A stretch of DNA of 64,000 nt from contig CM062814.1 of the NCBI GenBank assembly GCA_031772625.1, positions 361,247,750 to 361,311,749 on the forward strand, in the 5' to 3' direction. The position numbers were made by a program, and so were the translations under genes. This DNA is from Pinus tabuliformis. Its lineage: Eukaryota; Streptophyta; Pinopsida; Pinales; Pinaceae. The notes beneath the pieces were generated by a model. It worked only from the letters and a program-made list of their open reading frames with translations. It was not told the origin of the DNA and ran no database searches. The stretch's first letter is position 1; every line of letters begins with the position of its first letter. Positions 1-10,859 of the stretch are shown piece after piece.

Positions 1-256
1 TTACATTGAAAGGTTGCTTATGACAAAGACACCCATACATATAACATAATAGATGACTTGGCGTAGTCTCTTGTTGCCATGTCAATGCATGGTGGAAGTC
101 CTTTGGACGTGCCCACCCAAGTGGACAACTCTATTATCCGCCTTAGGTTCCATGGATACTCAAGACGGTCATATGATTTTCTTTCATGTTGACAAGTCAG
201 AAAATCCTCCCCTACCTTCATCCGTTGCATTTCAAATACCATTCTCCATTAGAAGC
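1..256. other. Unassigned flank 5' of LTR1
   Basis: This stretch lies before the first family A LTR. It does not match the sequence that precedes LTR2 or LTR3, so it is not the 3' end of another A copy. A 120-codon open frame on the + strand runs from here into LTR1, but it has no recognisable domain and overlaps a minus-strand frame of similar length. I see no gene here. It may be flanking DNA or a decayed piece of another element. Confidence 0.4.
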
Positions 257-1236
257 TATTTAGAACGATATCCCCGAAAGGGCAGTTTTGGGGCTAAAAG
301 CCATGTTCGAGTCAAATTTTGTAATAAAATTGTAAAGACTCCGCATTTTATGGTTACAGAGAATGTAGGTGTCATAAGTCATAAATGGTTGTCTGCCCTT
401 AGTTTTGTAAACTAAAGTCGAATGTAAGAGATCTACCCATGGTCCATGGACCATGGGATTGTATAAAAAGAGCTAATCTCTAAATAGTTTATGAGTCAGT
501 CGATGATGAAGAAATCTAAGAGAGTCATAGCTCTAAAGTAAGAAGTCTAATTTTTGGGTCGTAGCGTAGGTAGAGGCTCTGCAGCTGAGTGCACAGAGGC
601 CTAGGCTAGAAGTCTGCAACTGAGTGCTTGGAACCCTGCAGCTGTGCATGCAGGGCAGATAGAGTCTGTAATTACTTGGAAATATCAATAAAGAAGAGTA
701 TTCTGCAATTCTGAGTGTTTGTTTCTGATTAATGCACCTTATCATTTTATGTATGAATTCCCTTTTTAATTCTTATATGATCCACGAATGAATGCAATTA
801 CACTAGATAACTGAATGTAATTATGGATATCATTTACACAACACTAACCGTGATTATCTAATGAGTTAGATAAGACACTTAGACTAGTTTAGGAATCTAC
901 ATGGAACGTTGTCGTAGCAACGTGAAATATTTTAGATCGAGGATTAGGGCTGCACGAAGGTCATCTGTATCCTTTCGCAGAGGTATTGAAGAATGGAATA
1001 GAGGGCTCGTCTGGCAAACCCTAGACTAAAGTGACCTGCATGAAGGCAGGAATAAAGGGAATAAAACAACATCACAACCATCTCAGGATGTGGGAACTTG
1101 GTTCCAGCATCCCCCCATACTGCTTCGGGTGAGACTTCAGCCTGTGCTCCACAGACTGATGCCAAATGGGCTAGTAGTGTAGGGATTTGTTTGGCTAATT
1201 AATGTTGAACCTGGGTTAGGCCCCCTCAATCCAACA
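257..1236 (+). repeat. LTR1 of Gypsy family A
   Basis: This aligns along its length with LTR2 (22027-22208 plus 37320-38097) and LTR3 (60957-61940). The start is set by alignment to the other copies, which begin TGTTGGGAA; here the terminal TG has decayed to TA. The 3' end is placed at CCAACA, two bases before a degenerate tRNA-Asp primer site. It contains a 22-bp palindrome and a TATA box (described separately) and an AATAAA-like polyadenylation signal near 689. No coding potential is evident. Confidence 0.85.
436..470 (+). promoter_or_regulatory. Palindrome plus TATA box in LTR1
   Basis: Positions 436-457 are a perfect 22-bp palindrome; its left arm is CCCATGGTCCA and its right arm is the reverse complement. 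It contains three CCATGG units. Four bases further on is TATAAAAAG (462-470), a canonical plant TATA box. The same arrangement is present in LTR2 and LTR3. The TATA role is standard for plant LTR promoters. The role of the palindrome is inferred. Confidence 0.7.
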
Positions 1237-1238
1237 AA

Positions 1239-1256
1239 TGGTTCTGTTGCTGGGAC
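1239..1256 (+). other. Degenerate primer-binding site of A1
   Basis: TGGTTCTGTTGCTGGGAC lies two bases after LTR1. It is recognisably related to the tRNA-Asp-type site TGGCGCCGTTGCCGGGGA that is intact in elements B, C and E. It supports the LTR1 end and places family A near the Athila/Tat branch of Gypsy. The mismatches fit an old copy. Confidence 0.6.
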
Positions 1257-1991
1257 CAGAATCTGCATAAGAGTTGTGTGATGTTGTATCACAGGAATCC
1301 GACTAAGAAACAGATAGGAGACTGGTTGGATAGGAAGATCCACGAATCTGCGGCAAAGGATAATAGAAACTTGTGACTGATAAAGGAATAATGGATGGAT
1401 AGGTACCTATATACAGAGATCCATGAGATGTTTTTCTGGTCCTTTACATTTGAGCTATATGAGTGGATCGCAAAGCTAGCAGATAGACAAGCAAGGTGGA
1501 AACTTGATGGTGCTATTGTGTGGACCGCAAAGCTAGTGCGGAGGTTGAAAGAATCAGAGGATAGGATCACCCTCGCTTTTGATCGTTGGCTCGATCATGT
1601 CATAGGAGGATTTGTAACTAAATTTGTGGTCGACACGTCAGTCAGATACAGCGAGCCGGAGTGGCGCTTTTTCAAAGGATCGCGAGGTAAGTACGTGAAA
1701 TCTTTGAATCCCTGGATTAAAATTTTATTGTGCAAAAAATGGGTTATGTAGCTACCTTGATCTTTGGAGATATGCAAAGCAGAAAAACTTACAGAAATGA
1801 AGGAAAAAAATGGTCTTGAATATAGTCCATTAATTTTACTTCCGCGAGGTGACAAAGATGCAATAGCATAGGTTTCACTGTAAAGTGTTATTCAGTTAAT
1901 AAGGAAAGGATTCCCGTGAATACCACCTCCAACTTCACCACCATTACCTGTGACTCCACCTACAACACCTCCACCTCCACCATAGTTCAGT
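1257..1991 (+). other. A1 leader and decayed gag N-terminus
   Basis: This lies between the primer site and the first clear gag codons. A 118-codon open frame at 1395-1751 has no recognisable motif and I do not assign it. At 1920-1985 the gag frame reads as a proline/threonine-rich stretch that ends in an in-frame TAG just before the ATG at 1992. The true gag start was therefore probably upstream, and this part of it has decayed. Confidence 0.5.
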
Positions 1992-3180
1992 ATGGAAAAT
2001 TCAGTGAAGATACCTTTATTCAAAGGCTTGGGGAATGAGGACCCAGACCAATTCTGGTTCATCGTAAAAGTTTTATGGGAAGCTCAGGGTGTTACAGATG
2101 ATAACATGAAAATGGTGACATTGGTTAGTGCTCTGTAGGATCACGTGCTAACTCGGTTTATCAAGTATGCTAATGATAACCCAAATGCTAGAGTGGCAGA
2201 CATCCAGAAAACACTGAATAGAGAATTCAATAGGCTTAAATCTAAAGCACAATCCATTGTAGAGTTCAAAGAAATTATGATGCAACTAGGTGAGACACAT
2301 TGGGAACTCGATCATCAGTTGAAGTTTACAATTTGCGAAGCTAACATGAACCTAATAGACGGATAACATCGTGCGTGGTTGGTGGCTTCACGCTTGCCAC
2401 ACTTAAGGGTTGCCACGTCGCAACAGAAGATAACAACTCAGGCAGAGGCCTTGGAGATCTCAATGAGGATGCATGAAATATCGATGTAGGATCCAAATTT
2501 TGGGGTTCAGAAGATCCATGGGCAGTTGAAAAATTTTTGCCTTGATATGCAAAACTTGAAACAAGGCAGAACAATTTGACCAGAGGTGCACGAAGAGGTA
2601 TGGTGTATGAAATGCAATGGTCAGGGGCATGACAAAGACCATTGCCCAATCTTTGTGAACTACCTAGTAGGAGGAGGGCCGATGCGCTTAAGGTCGGAAG
2701 CTCAGACAGGACCGAGTGCGGGGCCTGCGTTATGGTGTGCTATCTGTCAGGTAGTATGAAAACATGCCACAGATAACTGTCATCTATTCCAAAAGTTTGT
2801 ATAGACATTGCATCAATTGTTCTGCAACTTCTCTAGGTCGATAGGGCATGACGAGCATAAATACAGAAGTTACGAATTGATGATGGATAGAACACTTGCT
2901 TATACGGTCCAAGCCGAAACACAGGCCCCTAACTAGAGTGCGGGGATGGAACGGACATGATTTTAGGAGCGCAGATGAGGCCAAGGTGGAGGAGGACCTA
3001 GAAGAGTTCAGGGACAGTTGATTTGCTACAATTATGGAGGATCAAGACATTATGCCCATGATTGTACTAACCCAACGCATCCGTCGTGCAAGTATTGCAC
3101 TCTGTTTGGTCATGAAATGGAAGGCTATCCTACGCTAATAGCAAGTATAATTGACAAAGGGGTGTGACAATAACAACCTA
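1992..3180 (+). pseudogene. gag: A1 gag pseudogene with five zinc-knuckle motifs
   Basis: This is the nucleocapsid/capsid polyprotein of family A. The capsid part starts near MENSVKIPLFKG, and the frame is broken by stops at about 2136 and 2364 and by later frameshifts. Five Cys/His clusters then follow. A perfect C-X2-C-X4-H-X4-C is at 2608-2650. A C-X2-C-X5-H-X4-C interrupted by a stop is near 2730-2772. Clusters near 2822-2865 (Cys to Ser and Tyr), 3021-3063 (Cys to Tyr) and 3087-3130 (last Cys to Tyr) have lost ligands. Gag knuckles bind the element RNA for packaging. One or two is usual, so five is notable. The copy is clearly dead. Confidence 0.75.
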
Positions 3181-3189
3181 CTCAGAATC

Positions 3190-4140
3190 TACAAATGATG
3201 AGGTCTGAGTCGTACAAAGAGGACCCAAATGTGAATATAATGCTTTGAAGTGGAATCACAACAGGAGATGACAAGGTGAAGTAGCTAGAAGACAATACAT
3301 GGGTTTGCAAAGCTCCCACAAAGGAAATTGTGTTTGATTTGGAGCACACATGTGAAACCTTCATGGAATCGAAGAAGAGCTTTGTTGAGGCCTTCGCCTT
3401 AGGAAGCAAGGATAAGCCTGATCAAGAGATGGACCTTTCTATGATTACAACTTTGTAGAGACTTGTATGAAGTTACTGTGTGATAGTAAGGCTGTGAAGA
3501 GCTTACAAGAGCTTATAAATAGATGCGTCAAAAACACCACGAGTGAGCTGTGTGTAGTGTGAAAGATTGGCAAGCATAAAACAATAACGAGGCAAGAGAT
3601 GAGATTAATCGTGTACATAGGAGACTATGAAATGGATCAGGTTATTTTGGAGCTGGGATCAGATGCAAATGTCCTACCGAAGTGGACTTGGGAATGAATG
3701 GGGAGACCTGTACTACAATTGTCCCTGATTCAGCTTAGGATGGCAAACCAATAGAATATCATCCCCATGGGGCAGCTACAGAGGCTGACTGTAGATATTG
3801 AGGGTGCGAGTGCGCTGTATGATTTTGGAGTAATAGAAATTGTGGATGACAACAACCTCTATCCTGTGCTCCTTGAAAGTGATTGGGCTACTAATATGAA
3901 TGGGGTAATCAACCTAAAGAAGCAAAAGATGATATTTGAGATGAAATTGCTCTGCATAATAGTACCCCTAGATCCTACTGAAGGATCGCACTATACTGAA
4001 CGAGTCCACGATTATGAGAGTGATGACGATCTAGACTATATCTATAAGATAACAACACGAGACCAAGATTGGGAGAATCCCACTATGAATGAATGAGTTA
4101 CATGGGATCATGAGAGTTCCTACACCTCAGACTCTGATGA
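3190..4140 (+). pseudogene. A1 retropepsin-like protease region
   Basis: This decayed aspartic protease of the Gypsy polyprotein follows gag. The active-site region reads ELGSDANVLP at about 3640-3685, with Glu where the catalytic Asp is expected. The flap and C-terminal part are in the open frame 3767-4096 (DFGVIEIVDDNNLYPVLL, then SDWATNMNGVINLKK). Stops at about 3456, 3694 and elsewhere break it. A2 at 39311-40190 is the clear homologue and carries the same Glu. The assignment rests on domain order and the retropepsin-like motif pattern. Confidence 0.7.
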
Positions 4141-4447
4141 AGAGTTAGAGCACTAGCAGAATCGGTTACATGAAGTAACTACACTGAGTTGCAACATGAT
4201 GACCCAGTCGCTGCACTGTGTGTCGCCAGAGGTAAGAAATATTCCTACTTACGATGACCTGAATGATGTAGAGATCTTTCTGGATGCATTTGAGAGGGAG
4301 GTACCAGAAAAGTAGCGCTTCCAAGCATTGGATTGGGCATTGTGTGCTACGCTCGTAAGGTGGTGGGGTGCGCACAAGGGAAGCTTTGATGATTGGTGAG
4401 AATGTAGAATAATGATGAGAACTTGATTTGGGATGCCAAATATGTGA
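4141..4447 (+). pseudogene. A1 gag-like fragment after protease
   Basis: This short decayed coding stretch follows protease. In the matching A2 copy it reads as an acidic segment and then a piece resembling a retrotransposon gag core (FQALDWALCATPARWWG, then FDDWRECRRM). In A1 the same residues are visible with extra stops. It runs directly into the middle of RNase H with no reverse transcriptase between. I infer it is a remnant left at the RT deletion junction, or a relocated gag domain. Its function is unknown. Confidence 0.45.
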
Positions 4448-6060
4448 ATGGAAGGTAAGTATGATGAGCAGGAGAAGAACTATTTGAAGGTAGGGAAGAA
4501 CTATTTGACCACCGAGCGCGAAGGGTTAGCTATGGTATATGCACTCCAGAAGTTTAGGCACTACTTGCTAGGAGGCCATTTTAAGATGTACACAAATCAT
4601 TCCACACTGAAATACCCAGCCAGTAAGCCTGTGTTGGGGGGTAGAATCTATAGACAGTTGTTATTGTTCCAGGAATATGATTTTGAAGTTATTGTGAAGC
4701 CTGGACAACTGAACGCAGGACCAGACCATCTGTCGCGCATCCAAATAGGGGAAGATCCTAGTAATTTGGAGGAGGGATTTCCTGATGTGCAGCTATTTGT
4801 AGTGTGCATCGCGGATGGTGATTTTGAGGATATAATACACTTCCTCATGACAAGAACTTCCTCAGAAGGATACACTATCCAGCAGAGGAGGCAATTAGTG
4901 GTGTGTGCAGTAGATTCCTTTGTCGTAGTTGGGCATCTATACAAAATGGGATCTGATGAGATATTGCGATGATATGTACCTGAGCTTGAAAGAAGTAGCA
5001 TCCTCATGGACAGTCATGGAGGCGCCACAGGAGGACATTATGTAGGAAGAGCAATTGCATAGAAGATTCTACGTGTAGGGTTGTGGTGGCCAAACATCGA
5101 TGAGGACTCAAAAGCATATTGCAAAGCATTTGATATATGTCAAAGAACTGGCAGACCATCGTGGAGGGATGAGATGCCTTTCAATCCACATATGATGTTG
5201 CAACCCTTTGAGAAATGGGAAATATATTTTGTGGGACCCATTCAGCCCCATGGAAAGATGGGAGTGAGGTACATTATCATTGCGACAGAGCATTTGATTC
5301 GTTCAGTGGAGGCACAACCTATAAAGGATTGCACAAGCGCGACTTCTGTGAAGTTCCTCTTTGAGTATATACTAACGCGATTTGGATGTCCAAAGGTCTT
5401 GACTAGTGACCTTGGTACGCACTTTCTGAATGAGACGATCAATGCATTAAAAGAGGACTTTTAGGTATATCACCAGAAGAGTACACCTTATCACCCACAG
5501 GTTAATGTGACGGTGGAAGCATTCAATAAAATGCTCAAAGATGCATTGACCAAGGTTTGCAATGGTCAGTGAAGTGATTGGGACCTATGAATACCTACAG
5601 TATTATGGGCTTATGGAATGACATGCAAGAAGTTGACTGGACAAACTCCCTTTAGGCTTGTCTATGGTGTTGAAGTAGTAATGCCTATGGAATATATCGT
5701 GCCTAGTCTGCATATAGTGGCACTCACTGTATGATGGATTGCAGAGCCCTGGAGGAAAGGCTCACAAAACTACATGAGCTTGAGGAAGAGAGACTTCTGG
5801 CTAGATTTCATGAGCAGGTCCAAAAGCAGCGCAAAAAGGCATGGCATGATCGACATATTAAGCTGCGCACTTTTAAGGTAAATGACATGGTTTTGTTATA
5901 TGATAGCAAGCTTGATAAATTTCTAGGGAAATTCAGAATGCACTAGTTAGGGCCTTATGTCATTGAGGATATTATGAAAGAGGAGCAATACAGCTGGTTA
6001 AATTGAATGGAGATCCCTTCCCAGGAAAGGTGAATGGCAGTTGATTGAAGCCATACACCG
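4448..6060 (+). pseudogene. pol: A1 RNase H (C-terminal) and integrase pseudogene
   Basis: This begins inside RNase H (TEREGLAMVYALQKFRHYL, then NHSTLKY), continues through the linker (KPGQLNAGPDHLSRI) and enters integrase near 5000. The HHCC region is near 5020-5145 with CQRTGRP. The core shows YFVGPI at about 5227, where the first catalytic Asp is replaced by Tyr. TSDLGTHF near 5402 keeps the second Asp, and the Glu is in TVEAFNK near 5512. Stops occur at 4972, 5062, 5462, 5570, 5588 and 5944. No RT palm motif lies upstream, so the pol gene has no polymerase domain. Confidence 0.8.
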
Positions 6061-6401
6061 GTGGTCCAGCCATGTGACTAGATGAAGGTAGCACACTCTT
6101 AGTGCTCCAAGTAGGTGAAAGGAGGCGCAAGACTATAAAATACACTGCCTGGGTTGGGGAGCTTCACGATTGGAAGATTGTGTGAAGCAAGGAAGTGTCA
6201 TAGGGTTTGCGGTAGCGTGAAGGGAGCTACACTACCCAGGGATAAATTGCACAGGTTAGCTGGAAAGTGACCGTTAAAGTCACTGTTCATGATTTGACAA
6301 TTGAAATGTAGCCAAATGGAGCAAATGGCTAGCATTTAAGATGTCATTTATGGCTCAGATCCTGGAAAATCTACTGCTAATCTAGCATTAATGAACCAAA
6401 T
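6061..6401 (+). other. A1 spacer between integrase and ORF3
   Basis: No long open frame and no recognisable domain. The sequence is matched closely by A2 at about 42171-42510, so it belongs to family A and is not a separate insertion. It is a non-coding or decayed spacer. Confidence 0.5.
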
Positions 6402-7580
6402 TTGGGGGGAATGGATGGAATTGAATTCAAAATTCCCTATAAATTACTAGTGGTTGTCCAGCAAAAAACACTTGGAATTTTGAGAATTGAGTTGTTGAGA
6501 TCTCATGCACACATGAATCGCAAGCACTATGAGCTTCTGATAGCTAAAAAATTATTTGAGATACTGCCAAAGGAGACACAAGAATTCATACATAAAATCA
6601 TGTTGGTTCCCACAGAAGCTATAGATACCGAAGGAGAAGAATCAATGTCAAAGGTTGAGATGGAGGCAGGATTAGTTGACCCAGAGGTCACTGAGGTGCT
6701 CGTTGAAGTCCGTAAATCACCGAGAACACTGAGACTAAATCTGACCCCACCCAAAGATACCATGAAAGATAAGAAAGGCAAGCATCCTGCTATACGGTGC
6801 ATGCATCGCCAAGGAGAAACCCACAAAAACCCATTGCACAAGAGAAAGGAAAGGCCATAAAATTGAAGCTGCAGGAGGAAGACGTTGAAGACATCCTGAT
6901 GGGCAATGAGGATGTGGGAGTTGAAGTGGAGGAAGTTGAAACCAAATGTGCAGACCCTAATACTCAGTTGCTAGAGCATGTCCCTCCATCCAAACCCATG
7001 ACCAAGGTGTCGTAGGACATCGATGAGAGTAAGACTCCACTGCAAACCCCTCTGCTACCGAACGCAATTGCTTTCAACAGTCTGTGCTTGGCACGAGTGC
7101 CACTGCTAAAACTTGAAGATTTGGACTTGGTGGACCACGAGAATTTCCCACACCTGGCGAGCAAGCAGCTAATGTGCCACATCATTGATATGAATATGGG
7201 AATGACCGAATTGAAGCCGCAGACATGGCTCAAGGGAGTATAAAAAACATGGTTGCTCAACTTGGTTTGGGTGCGACACTACAACTGCACCCTAGTGATA
7301 GTTTTGGTCATCAAGTAGCTGGTGTGCTTGGTGCATGATGGGTGTCTATGGCTGGAGGACTTGCCAACCATCACGGATAGGTTGATTCACCAAATAATGT
7401 GATTTCCATATACATGAGTGAATTCGACCATGTTCTTTGGGAGAAAAGGTGTCGAGCAGGCTCTCGCAGAATAAATGAAAGAAAAATTTAAACTGGTAAA
7501 GAAGCCGCGTGGATATGCTATATCAAGTATTTGTGACCCTGTTGTAAAGGTTGCCACACATATCTTAGTGGTGAAGATAA
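6402..7580 (+). pseudogene. A1 ORF3, 5' part (interrupted by element B)
   Basis: This is an additional coding region downstream of integrase, as in Athila/Tat-type elements. The 5' part holds a helical segment (6402-6860) and an acidic stretch (6797-7015). A further conserved part around 7300-7560 is recognisable by comparison with A2 (MHDGCLWLEDLPTITD-like and EKFKLVKKPRGYAISS). A2 shows a cysteine/histidine motif here, C-X2-C-X4-H-X4-H, at about 42903; A1 has lost one Cys. Multiple stops and frameshifts are present. Element B splits the ORF at 7580 and it resumes at 20149. The function of this protein is unknown. Confidence 0.6.
7576..7580 (+). repeat. 5' target-site duplication of B
   Basis: GATAA directly precedes the 5' LTR of B and is repeated at 20144-20148 after the 3' LTR. 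Joining the flanks restores the reading found uninterrupted in A2 near 43680. Confidence 0.95.
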
Positions 7581-9403
7581 TGTAGAGCCTCTAACTTGCA
7601 GCTAATTATCTATCATTACCTACAGCTTTTCCTCACTTATCCCTCTCTTTTGCCCTATTTTCCTCATAAACCTACCCATATCATTACATTTGATGTCTTT
7701 AAGCATGATTGGTTAACTTTGCTAATGTTTGACTGTTTGTCTAGATTTTTGACATATGCACAGACATTCCGCAGCTGTCTGGCAATTCCGCAGCCATTCA
7801 GCAATTCCGCAGCTATCTAGTCATTCCGTAGCCTTTTCATTGATCTCTATGTTCCACGTGACATTTTGAAAAACGAATCACATGGGCACGTGGGAATGAA
7901 GGTGTTAAAGGTTCCTATGCTATTGGTTCGGCCAGCAATGCCACGCACACCTCCGGTCAACGTGGAACAAACTTCGGTCAACAAAGCCAGCTCAAATGGT
8001 GCAGCGTAAGCTAAAAGGTCATGTCACTCCAGATGGCGATTCCTCCACGCTACGCAGGTTATGGGAGACAGGATCCAACCTTGGATTCAACCTCCATGAC
8101 GACTGTACCCTCCAGAAAAGCACACGGACCTGTTTACGTGTTGCTGAACCTTTTAATCAGCATGACTGTTAGTTAATTTCTCGTTTCATGTTTTACGCAG
8201 TAGGCAGTTGTTCATACGCCTATAAATCCAGCGTCTGCATACGCTTAAGGATTAGTCTTTAGTTATTTTTGTTTATGTAATTTCTGCAATTTTAGTGTAT
8301 ACAGAAACTCTGTTTTGAAGCTGCTATTTCAACACTTTTTACTGTAATTTCTGCTTATGAGTTAATAGAAGACTGTGCTGTTTTGACTCTTTCCAGTAGC
8401 TGATCTTTCCTTGGGTTTTGTGGATGGAGGGCCCCCATTCATAACAGCCTTTGTACAGTAAATTTGCCTTTATGTTCTTGCCATTTCCTTCTTTTGAATT
8501 CATCAATTTTCCTTTTCTTTAATACATGTACAGTTTTGATTTACTTTCGTTTCCAGCATTCACTTTAACTGATCAGGATTGTTTTCTGCAGGTTTTAGCC
8601 CGGGATTGTGTGTCTTTGTTGTATTTGCTTTATCTCTGATGGTATTTTCAGTTGTCATATTCATAGTTGCTGCCTTTATTCTGTTTTTCTAGCTTAATTT
8701 CTAGTTTAGTTTCTCAAGTTGTATGCTAACATATTGATGGTCTCCTTATCATAAGTTGTTCATCTTTAAGAGATCAGAATACTAATAAATTACAGCTTGC
8801 TTTGAGTAGTTTTTGGCTTATATCACTAACTCTTTCTTCACTTGTTACACATAACAATGTATGTTGGAAGCAGAATGCTGGAGAAAGGCACAATGGTGTT
8901 ATAATTTGTCATTTTAGAGCTTGATCACTTTTTAGACTTATCTCTAACTACTTCTTAATCGTGTTTCACATAGTACTATATGTTGGAAGCAGAGTGTTAG
9001 GAAGAGATGAACATTATAATTGGTCTTTAAAGTGGTTTTTCTTACCTTTTTAATTGCAGCAGCATGAGTAGTGACTAGTGCCATTAGAAAGTGGTTCTTT
9101 GCTTTCAGTTTCATTTCAAGTTTATTTCTTTCAATCTCTTTCTTTGCAAGTTTAGAAGGTAGTTAGAAAACACCAGTTTCACACACTCACTCATTTAGAA
9201 ATCACCTTACACACACTATCATTCATCTGTTTATAAAATCATCACTCCATCTTAGGAAGTTAAATTGACTACAACACCCCTAAACGACAAAAAGATCTAA
9301 GAGGTTACTTAAGTACATACGGTACACCTTCACTTCATCAGCTTACGAGCCCTGGGTTGACAATTTATGATAGCAATTTAGACAACACTAAATTGACTAA
9401 ACA
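7581..9403 (+). repeat. 5' LTR of element B
   Basis: 1,823 bp, colinear with 18321-20143. A TATA box (TATAAATC) lies at 8221, so transcription probably starts about 30 bp later. A cluster of AATTCCGCAGC-type motifs is at 7767-7832. From about 8250 to the end the sequence is T-rich and non-coding. Confidence 0.95.
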
Positions 9404-9406
9404 TTT

Positions 9407-9424
9407 TGGCGTCGTTGCCGGGGA
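9407..9424 (+). other. Primer-binding site of B (tRNA-Asp type)
   Basis: TGGCGTCGTTGCCGGGGA begins three bases after the 5' LTR. It differs at one position from the sites in C (24362-24379) and E (47414-47431, which has its own single change). Sites of this sequence are known in Athila/Calypso-type elements and pair with the 3' end of tRNA-Asp. Confidence 0.9.
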
Positions 9425-9663
9425 AGTGAAATTAAGTAGCCATATTCTTAGAAACAAAAAACATAAAATTTCAAGGAAAGAAGTTGATAACCTATCAAAG
9501 TATGCTCTCCTCTTGCACTTCAAAGTGATCTGGAGGATCAGAAAAGAGAAAGTTATTGGTTTAGTAGTCTCTTGAGTATGCTCTCTTCTTGCACCTAGAG
9601 TGACCTGGAAGATCAGAAAAAGAACTATTAACTTGACTTGAAGAAAAATAATAAAAAAATGAC
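9425..9663 (+). other. Leader of element B with internal duplication
   Basis: Untranslated leader before gag. It carries an imperfect direct duplication: the segment GTATGCTCTCCTCTTGCAC to GATCAGAAAAG at about 9499-9547 recurs at about 9576-9622. No coding sequence is evident. Confidence 0.6.
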
Positions 9664-10677
9664 ATGCATAGAGCTAGAGATTCTAGGGGAAGGTTTTTAG
9701 CTAGAGCTCAAAGTTTAATTTTTTCAAGTCCATCTGCTTCAAGGGATAGACAAGAGACACCTCCCTTATCTCCAACCAACACTCCTAGCCCTAGAATTCC
9801 TGGAATTCAAGAGCCAAGAATTGACTCTCCCACACCTTTTATTGAATTTGAACCAGGAAGAGACTCTTCTCTTTCTCCTACAGAAAGACCAATTGTAATT
9901 GAGGAAGTAGAATCATCTGAAGAAGAAGGAGAAATCTCTTCTCATTCACCCTTTGTAGAAGAACTAGAAGATTTTGAAATCCCTAGGAGAACCATCATGG
10001 CAGAGGAAGAAGGAGGTGGTAGAGGTAGAGGTAGAGGAGGAGGAGGAAACCACAATAACAATGGAGGAGGTAGAGGCCCCCTTGGAGGAGGAAATAGAGA
10101 TGGGGATAACTCATTTGGGTTTCCCATTGTTAATGAGGATTCCCGAGCTACTATGAAAAACATATCGCCATCTGTCCTCCAAAATTTCCATGGGTTAAGG
10201 ACTGAGGACCCTGAAACATTTTTATTTGAGTTTGAAGTTGTGTGTCGAACTTATGACTATCTGGATGACTCTCAGAAACTCAAATTGTTCCCTTCGACAT
10301 TGAAGGATCAAGCTTTGAAATGGTTCATGGGGTTACTCACTCAATCCATTAGGTCTTGGGATGAAATGAAACAAACATATTTGGATAGGTATCTGGACTA
10401 TTGTATGCCTACTAATCACAAGGACGAGGTATTTAAAATGATACAAAGAGAAGATGAGAGCTTAGAAGATTTACTTGAAAGATTTCAATATAACTTGAAA
10501 CGAGCAAAAATGAGTAATTTGGATGAAGAGACCTTAAAAGCCCTCCTATTAAAATCCATTAGGGATGAATGGATAGATATCTTGAATATGATGGGGAAAG
10601 GGGATATATCTCAACTTTCACTCAATAATATAGCAGAACTATGTATCCATCTCTCAAGGGGCAAATCAAAAACTTAA
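9664..10677 (+). pseudogene. gag: Element B gag (capsid part, premature stop)
   Basis: The 337-codon frame encodes the structural polyprotein that forms the cytoplasmic particle. The N-terminus is Pro/Ser-rich and acidic. Residues ~115-140 form a Gly/Arg-rich RGG-like tract that probably binds RNA. The capsid homology follows (ISPSVLQNFHGLRTEDPETF, then KLKLFPSTLKDQALKWFMG), closely matching the gag of C and E. It ends at a TAA at 10675. Recognisable gag continues in the same frame to about 10860, then a one-base slip in a T-run at about 10858-10863 moves the zinc-knuckle region into the pol frame. The start is chosen because the other gags begin with the same RDRSG/RDSRG segment. Confidence 0.85.
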
Positions 10678-10859
10678 AAAGGGCCTAGAGATCCTTCTCT
10701 CCTTAGAGCAAATAAATCTGCAACAGGATCAGTAAGTAGGGCTGAAATCGGCAATATGCTTGATGAATTCAAAACTGACATTTTAGGGAGTCTTAGTGAA
10801 CAATTAGATACCCTTAAGATTCACAATAAACAAAAAGCAGAAGCTGAGGCTTTGGCCAT

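Noticed and set aside
1..256. Homology of the window start to 63890-64000 (family D)
   Set aside because: A few short similar words are visible, but I could not extend the alignment; it may be chance.
1395..1751. 118-codon ORF in the A1 leader
   Set aside because: No motif, overlaps opposite-strand ORFs of similar length, and lies before gag in a decayed copy.
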